DNA from: Streptomyces avermitilis MA-4680 = NBRC 14893
GTDB taxonomy: Bacteria > Actinomycetota > Actinomycetes > Streptomycetales > Streptomycetaceae
Direction of reading: 5' to 3'
Assembly (NCBI RefSeq): GCF_000009765.2
Contig: NC_003155.5
Location: forward strand, 4,278,001-4,342,000
DNA: 64,000 bases
Position 1 is the stretch's first letter. Each line of letters opens with the position of its first letter. Position numbers and translations under genes: made by a program. Positions 59,491 through 64,000 of this stretch are shown here, in pieces. The notes beneath the pieces were generated by a model that saw nothing but the letters and a program-made list of their open reading frames with translations, searched no databases and was not told the origin of the DNA.

Positions 59491-60343
59491 CGAACAACCC
59501 CTTCGCCGCCGCCCGCGCGTCGAACTCCTCCAGGCGTGCCTGCGCGTCCGGCAGGTCGTCGCACATGGCCTCCAGCAGTACCCGGCCGAGCAGCATGGGG
59601 GCGCACGCCGTGTCGAAGGCGAGGCCCGTGCCGACGGCGGCGGGCAGCAGCAGGTCGGACACCTTGGCGACCGGCGCGAACGCGGAGTCCGCGACCGTGA
59701 CGACGGTCAGCCCGGCCTCCCTCGCGTACGCCAGCGTGTCCACGACCTCGCGCGGATGCCGCGGCAGCGCGAAGCACAGCAGCGCGCTCGCCCCCGCCCG
59801 GACGGCCGCGTCGATACGGTCCTGGACCATCGTGCCGCCCTCGTGCAGCAGCCGTACGTCCGGATGGACCTTGGCGGCGAAGTAGGCGAAGCCGTACGCC
59901 TGGGAGGCCGCCGCCCGCAGCCCGAGCACCGGCAGCGGGCGGGACGCGGCGAGCAGCCGCCCGGCACGCGCCAGCGGTCGCGGGTCGGCCAGCAGCTCCG
60001 CCAGATGCTTCAGGTTCTCGATCTCGGCCTCGACGGCCTGCTGGTACTCGTTGTACGAGGAGGTGTCCGGGGCCTGTTCGGCGGGCGCGACCTCGCGCAG
60101 ATGCTTGCGCAGCGCCGGGTAGCCGTCGAAGCCGAGCGCCACCGCGAAGCGGGTGACGGACGGCTGGCTGACCCCGGCCAGCTCCGCCAGCTCCACGCTC
60201 GACAGGAACGGCACGTCGGCGGCGCGCCGCACCATGCTGTGCGCGATGCGCCGCTGGGTCGGTGTCAGCCGGTGCCCCTCGAAGAGCGCCTGAAGCCGCC
60301 CGGCCGGACTGTCCGTCATTTCCGTGTCCCTGTCCCCGCTCAT
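59483..60343 (-). CDS. MurR/RpiR-family regulator
   Basis: 286 aa. An N-terminal RpiR helix-turn-helix (VELAELAGVSQPSVTRFAVA) and a C-terminal SIS sugar-isomerase domain (PVLGLRAAASQAYGFAYFAA, FALPRHPREVVDTLAYA). RpiR proteins sense phosphosugars or related ligands. Its ATG overlaps the lyase stop (ATGA), so both are expressed together and it probably regulates the lyase. Confidence 0.92.
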   Translation of the reverse strand: MSGDRDTEMTDSPAGRLQALFEGHRLTPTQRRIAHSMVRRAADVPFLSSVELAELAGVSQPSVTRFAVALGFDGYPALRKHLREVAPAEQAPDTSSYNEYQQAVEAEIENLKHLAELLADPRPLARAGRLLAASRPLPVLGLRAAASQAYGFAYFAAKVHPDVRLLHEGGTMVQDRIDAAVRAGASALLCFALPRHPREVVDTLAYAREAGLTVVTVADSAFAPVAKVSDLLLPAAVGTGLAFDTACAPMLLGRVLLEAMCDDLPDAQARLEEFDARAAAKGLFVE

Positions 60344-61977
60344 GACTCGCTCCCCCTCCAGATCTCCGTGAACCGGTCGAGCAGTGCGGCCGCGGCCGTC
60401 ACGTCGTCCGTGAGCGGCCGGTCGGCCGGCTCCGGGTCGAGCACCGACTCGGCGAGCTCCAGCGCCCGGCCCACCGGCAGCTCCGGGTCGGGCCGCAGGT
60501 CGCGCTGGCGCAGCGCCCGTACGGCGGCGACCAGTTCACAGCCGACGACGAGACGGTACGCGTCGCACGCCCGCAGCGTCTGGCGTGCCGCGAGCGAGGC
60601 GAAGCTGGCCTGTTCCTCGACGCCCCGGGAGAGTACAGCGTGCCCGAGCGAGGCGGGCGCGGAGAACGCGCGCAGATCGCCGAGGGCGGCTCCGGCGGCG
60701 TACTCCAGGATCATCACGCCGGAGGAGGCGGGCTCGTGGTCGGCGAGGAAGGGGCGCAGCCGGGTGTACGCGGGCTCGTTCAACGTCGACAGCCTGGACG
60801 TCGACAGGCGCGCCACCTGGGTGATGGCCAGCCTGAAGTGGTCGAGGGCCAGGGCGAGTTGGGCCTGGTAGAAGCCGCCGTGGTGGTAGGCGGCCAGGTC
60901 CCCGGGGGAGATGAGGGGGTTCTCGGCGGCGGCGTTGATCTCGACCGCGAGGACCGCTTCGAGCGCGTCGGCCGCCTCGTGTGCGGGGCCGTGGATCTGG
61001 GGCAGACAGCGGAAGCCGTACGGGTCCTGGATACGGCCGAGGGGCGGGGTCGGCCGGTCGGCGGCGCCGATCAACTCCCGCATGATCCGGGCGACTTCGG
61101 CGGAGCCGCGGTGCGGGCGGGCGGTGTGCACGGGGGCGGCGTACGCCTCGTGCGAGCCGTCGACCGCGAGCAGCGAGAGCGCCGCGACGACCTGGGTGGC
61201 GCCGATGAGCCCGCGCAGCTCGTGCAGCGCGAGCGCGGACTGGCCGAGGGTGAGGGCGTTGCTGCTGATGAGCGCGAGGGCGTCGTTGTTGTCGAGGAGC
61301 TGGGGCTCCGGAGCGCCGATCTCCCGCGCGGACGCGCCCCGCCGAAGAGCGCGCACGCCTCCCGCGTACCGCCCACCCGAAGCCCCTGCCCCCGGCCCAC
61401 CGGAAGTCTCCGACCCCAACCCCCCGGAAGTCTCCGCCCGTCGCCACGGATGCTCCCCCGCGAGCGCCAGTCCCACCTGGGCCAGGGCCGCGATGTCGCC
61501 CGTGCCCACCGAGCCGAACTCGTTCACGACGGGGTAGGCCCCGTTCTCCAGCGCCTCGCACAGCGCCGTGACCACGGTGGGCCGCAGCCCCGCGCCGCCG
61601 GCCAGCAACTGGTTGACCCGCACGGCCAGCATCGCCCGCACCTGCCGCGCGGGCAGCTCCGCCCCGATGGCCCCGGCATGGCTGCGCAGCAGCCGGAGTC
61701 CGTGCCCCGCGGCCGCCTCCGTGGGCACGTCCTCGTTCCGGTTCGCGCCCACTCCGGTGGAGCGGCCGTAGACCCGGCCGGTCGCGGCGATCTGCCGGGC
61801 CGCGTCCCAGGACTCCTCCACCCGCTTCATCGCTTCGGTGCCGGGAACCGGCCGCGAAGCCCCGTCGGCGAGGCACACGACGTCGGAGACGCCGATTCCA
61901 CAGCCGTCGAGGACCACGATCCCGGTCGACGCGGGGCTCACTTCCACGGTCGACGTATCCACGATCCGAGACGACAT
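60340..61977 (-). CDS. aromatic amino acid lyase-like (HAL/PAL family) with atypical MIO site
   Basis: 545 aa from the ATG at 61977; GTG 61980 and TTG 61986 precede it, and GAGGGGAG favours 61980. General HAL/PAL motifs are present (RVYGRSTGVGANRN, RCLPQIHGPAH, NPLISPGDLA). The active loop reads GSVGTGDIAAL (about residues 155-165) where the family has GSVGASGDLAPL, so one residue of the Ala-Ser-Gly triad that forms the MIO cofactor is missing. Other loops differ too (VEEQASFAS in place of QEDHVSM). A Gly/Ser-rich insertion lies at about 185-215. It may be catalytically different or inactive. It is coupled to the RpiR gene. Confidence 0.85.
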   Translation of the reverse strand: MSSRIVDTSTVEVSPASTGIVVLDGCGIGVSDVVCLADGASRPVPGTEAMKRVEESWDAARQIAATGRVYGRSTGVGANRNEDVPTEAAAGHGLRLLRSHAGAIGAELPARQVRAMLAVRVNQLLAGGAGLRPTVVTALCEALENGAYPVVNEFGSVGTGDIAALAQVGLALAGEHPWRRAETSGGLGSETSGGPGAGASGGRYAGGVRALRRGASAREIGAPEPQLLDNNDALALISSNALTLGQSALALHELRGLIGATQVVAALSLLAVDGSHEAYAAPVHTARPHRGSAEVARIMRELIGAADRPTPPLGRIQDPYGFRCLPQIHGPAHEAADALEAVLAVEINAAAENPLISPGDLAAYHHGGFYQAQLALALDHFRLAITQVARLSTSRLSTLNEPAYTRLRPFLADHEPASSGVMILEYAAGAALGDLRAFSAPASLGHAVLSRGVEEQASFASLAARQTLRACDAYRLVVGCELVAAVRALRQRDLRPDPELPVGRALELAESVLDPEPADRPLTDDVTAAAALLDRFTEIWRGSES

Positions 61978-62054
61978 CACGCGCAAACTCCCCTCAACCC
62001 GGACATCGGATCTTGCCTGGCGGTCATAAGTAACCAGCGCTTAACGCCGGACCA

Positions 62055-62100
62055 TTGACAATCTATTCAGACACCGAGAACTCTGCATGACGATATGCAG
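62055..62100 (+). promoter_or_regulatory. promoter and short palindrome of the ABC importer
   Basis: TTGACA at 62055-62060 and AACTCT at 62079-62084 are 18 bases apart. CTGCAT-GACGAT-ATGCAG (62083-62100) overlaps the -10 and start region, an operator-like placement. The 140-base gap is shared with the divergent lyase gene. Confidence 0.45.
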
Positions 62101-62119
62101 GCCGGGCAAGGGACACCTC

Positions 62120-63157
62120 ATGATCCAGTTCGACGCGGTCCACAAACGCTTCCCGAACGGAACGACAGCAGTCCACGATCTCTCCCTGGAGATGCCGGAA
62201 GGCGGTGTGACCGTCCTCGTCGGATCCTCCGGTTGCGGTAAGACGACCACGCTCAGGATGATCAACCGGATGGTCGATCCGACCTCCGGCACCATCCGGG
62301 TCGGCGGCCGGGACATCCTCGAACAGGACGCCGCCGAGCTGCGCCGCTCCATCGGTTACGTCATCCAGCAGTCGGGGCTCTTCCCGCACCGCACGGTGCT
62401 CGACAACATCGCCACCGTGCCGCTGCTCCTCGGCTGGGGCCGCCGCAAGGCACGGGCCCGGGCGGCCGAGCTCCTCGACACCGTGGGCCTCGCCGCCGAC
62501 GCCGGCCGGCGGTACCCGCACCAGCTCTCCGGCGGCCAGCAGCAGCGCGTCGGAGTCGCCCGCGCCCTCGCCGCCGACCCGCCGGTCCTGCTCATGGACG
62601 AGCCGTTCGGCGCGGTCGACCCGGTCGTCCGCACCCAGCTCCAGGACGAACTCCTGCGCCTCCAGAAAGAGCTGAGCAAGACCATCGTCTTCGTCACGCA
62701 CGACATCGACGAGGCGGTCCGGCTCGGCGACCAGATCGCGGTCTTCCGCACCGGCGGCCACCTCGTGCAGTGCGCCTCGCCCGCCGAACTGCTGGCCCGC
62801 CCGGCGGACGACTTCGTGGCGGACTTCCTCGGCGCCGAGCGCGGCCTCAAGCTGTTGTCGCTGACCACGCTCGCCGACGTCCCGCAGGGCCCCGCCCCCG
62901 AGGGCGGCGCCTGGACCCTCGTCCTCGACGAGGCCCGCCGGCCGCAGCACTGGCGTTCGAAGGACGGTGCCGAACTCCCCGTACGACCGCTCAGGGACCG
63001 CGACTCGCTGCTCGCCGCCCTGAACGAGTCGGTCGCCTCCCCGAACGGGCTGACGGTCCGTGTCGACGCGGACGGAGTCCTCACCGGGGTGTCGTCCCGC
63101 GACGACATCCACGAGCACGCGGGCCGGGCGCACAGCGAAGCGAGCGTCGCCGCGTGA
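62120..63157 (+). CDS. ABC transporter ATPase, glycine-betaine/choline (OpuC/ProV) type
   Basis: 345 aa from ATG 62120 (GGGA 7 bases upstream). Walker A GSSGCGKT, signature LSGGQQQR, Walker B LLMDEPFGAVD and H-loop VTHDIDEA. The C-terminal 90 residues resemble the CBS-type regulatory tail of OpuCA/ProV ATPases that responds to ionic strength. It energises osmolyte uptake with the permeases that follow. GTGA overlap with the next gene. Confidence 0.94.
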   Translation: MIQFDAVHKRFPNGTTAVHDLSLEMPEGGVTVLVGSSGCGKTTTLRMINRMVDPTSGTIRVGGRDILEQDAAELRRSIGYVIQQSGLFPHRTVLDNIATVPLLLGWGRRKARARAAELLDTVGLAADAGRRYPHQLSGGQQQRVGVARALAADPPVLLMDEPFGAVDPVVRTQLQDELLRLQKELSKTIVFVTHDIDEAVRLGDQIAVFRTGGHLVQCASPAELLARPADDFVADFLGAERGLKLLSLTTLADVPQGPAPEGGAWTLVLDEARRPQHWRSKDGAELPVRPLRDRDSLLAALNESVASPNGLTVRVDADGVLTGVSSRDDIHEHAGRAHSEASVAA

Positions 63158-63795
63158 GCGTCGACTGGTCGTGGATAGGCGACCACACCGACGACCTCAC
63201 CGGTCTCACCCTCTCCCACCTCCAGGCCGCCCTGACCGCCGTCTTCTTCGGCCTGCTGATCTCCCTCCCACTGGCGGTGATCGCCCACCGGATCCGCCCG
63301 CTGCGCGGCTTCCTGCTCGGCCTGTCGAACGTGCTGTTCACGATCCCGTCGATCGCGATCTTCGTCCTCCTCCTGCCGGTCTCGGGGCTGACCCGCACCA
63401 CGACCGTCATCGGCCTGACCGTCTACACCCTGGTCGTTCTGCTGCGGAACACGGTCGAGGGCCTCGACTCGGTCCCGGTGAAGACGAAGGAGGCCGCCAA
63501 GGCGATGGGCACCCGCCCGCTGCGCACCCTCCTCACCGTCGAACTCCCCCTCGCCCTCCCCGTGATCATGGCGGGCGTCCGGATCGCGACGGTCATGTCG
63601 ATCTCCCTGGTCTCCGTGGCGACGTACATCGGAGACGGCGGCCTCGGCCAGCTCTTCACGGACGGCTTCCAGCGCAACTTCCCGACGCCGGTGATCGTGG
63701 GCGTCGTACTGACGATCCTGCTGGCCCTGGTCGCGGACGCGCTCCTGGTGGCGGTCCAGTACGCACTCACCCCGTGGAAGAGGCGGCGCGCCTGA
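63154..63795 (+). CDS. ABC permease, OpuCB/ProW type
   Basis: 213 aa from GTG 63154. Five or six membrane helices and the EAA-like loop (EAAKAMGTRPLRTLLTVELP) that contacts the ATPase. Short OpuCB/OpuCD-style permease. Next gene begins in a TGATG overlap. Confidence 0.93.
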   Translation: MSVDWSWIGDHTDDLTGLTLSHLQAALTAVFFGLLISLPLAVIAHRIRPLRGFLLGLSNVLFTIPSIAIFVLLLPVSGLTRTTTVIGLTVYTLVVLLRNTVEGLDSVPVKTKEAAKAMGTRPLRTLLTVELPLALPVIMAGVRIATVMSISLVSVATYIGDGGLGQLFTDGFQRNFPTPVIVGVVLTILLALVADALLVAVQYALTPWKRRRA

Positions 63796-64000
63796 TGTAC
63801 GAACTCTTCAAGAACCTCGGCGCCTGGCTGGTCAGCGGCGACCAGTGGACCGGCCCGGACGGCATCGCGCACCGCCTCGCCGAGCACCTCCAGTACTCGC
63901 TGCTCGCCACCCTCGTCGCCGCCGCGATCGCGCTGCCCGTCGGCCTGCTGATCGGGCACACCGGGCGCGGCGCGTTCCTCGCCATCAACCTCGCGTCCTT
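63795..64000 (+). CDS. second ABC permease, OpuCD type, cut by window end
   Basis: The ATG at 63795 overlaps the previous stop by one base (TGATG). The 68 codons available (MYELFKNLGAWLVSGDQWTG, then a start of membrane helix YSLLATLVAAAIALPVGLLI) resemble the partner permease. The rest, and any substrate-binding protein, lies beyond the window. Confidence 0.85.
   Translation, partial: MYELFKNLGAWLVSGDQWTGPDGIAHRLAEHLQYSLLATLVAAAIALPVGLLIGHTGRGAFLAINLAS

Noticed and set aside
60340..61977. Annotation as ordinary hutH
   Set aside because: The MIO triad is not intact, so the function cannot be asserted from family membership.
1..64000. tRNA, rRNA or prophage genes
   Set aside because: No clover-leaf, rRNA or phage signature was seen by eye in any gap.

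Overview
The window is about 72% G+C, is densely packed, uses GTG starts and 4-base ATGA/GTGA gene overlaps freely, and carries typical actinobacterial gene families (SWIM/MoxR/VWA cassette, conservon-like roadblock proteins, a SigB-type sigma factor with anti-sigma and STAS partners, LAETG/LPQTG sortase substrates, a ydaO riboswitch on a wall hydrolase). This is a Streptomyces chromosome, core rather than arm. No rRNA, tRNA, phage, transposase or CRISPR array was seen.

1-2.4 kb: two secreted low-complexity proteins. 2.7-10.9 kb: a divergent cassette, VWA + DUF5682 + small ORF + MoxR-type AAA ATPase on the minus strand and SWIM zinc finger + DUF5691 on the plus strand. The region between the two arms has back-to-back motifs matching the actinobacterial RecA-independent (PafBC-type) DNA-damage promoter. 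This is the strongest candidate for an under-described system. 11-23 kb: cobalamin-binding mutase subunit, lipase, M23 endopeptidase, PcrA helicase, two NlpC/P60 hydrolases (one behind a c-di-AMP riboswitch, one behind a GC-rich leader with competing hairpins), and small membrane proteins.

23.7-28.3 kb: an envelope-stress module resembling LiaFSR: a LuxR-type response regulator, a histidine kinase with an N-terminal PspC domain, and a divergent PspC/LiaF-like protein; then DoxX. 28.5-36.3 kb: membrane protein, DUF4429-SHOCT protein, class II aldolase, a flavin-reductase-like protein behind a perfect 47-bp palindrome, GMP synthase and an OmpR-type two-component pair. 36.9-39.1 kb: POT peptide transporter and a histidine phosphatase. 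39.3-43.6 kb: a four-gene surface operon with two sortase substrates, a DUF916-like protein and a membrane partner.

43.7-48.8 kb: anti-sigma kinase, STAS antagonist and divergent SigB/F/G-family sigma factor, then a membrane protein combining a sigma-like N-terminus, a zinc anti-sigma motif and a ricin lectin domain. 48.9-54.4 kb: the hut operon (hutU, an M20 hydrolase, hutF, hutI), mostly coupled by 4-base overlaps, with an odd palindromic insertion inside hutI. 54.5-59.3 kb: a decarboxylase of the DapDC fold and a roadblock/DUF4388/roadblock/roadblock operon. 59.5-64 kb: an RpiR regulator coupled to an aromatic amino acid lyase whose MIO triad looks broken, divergent from a glycine-betaine/choline-type ABC importer cut by the window end.

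Start codons were chosen from ribosome-binding sites, overlaps and signal peptides. Family names come from recognised motifs, not from database searches.
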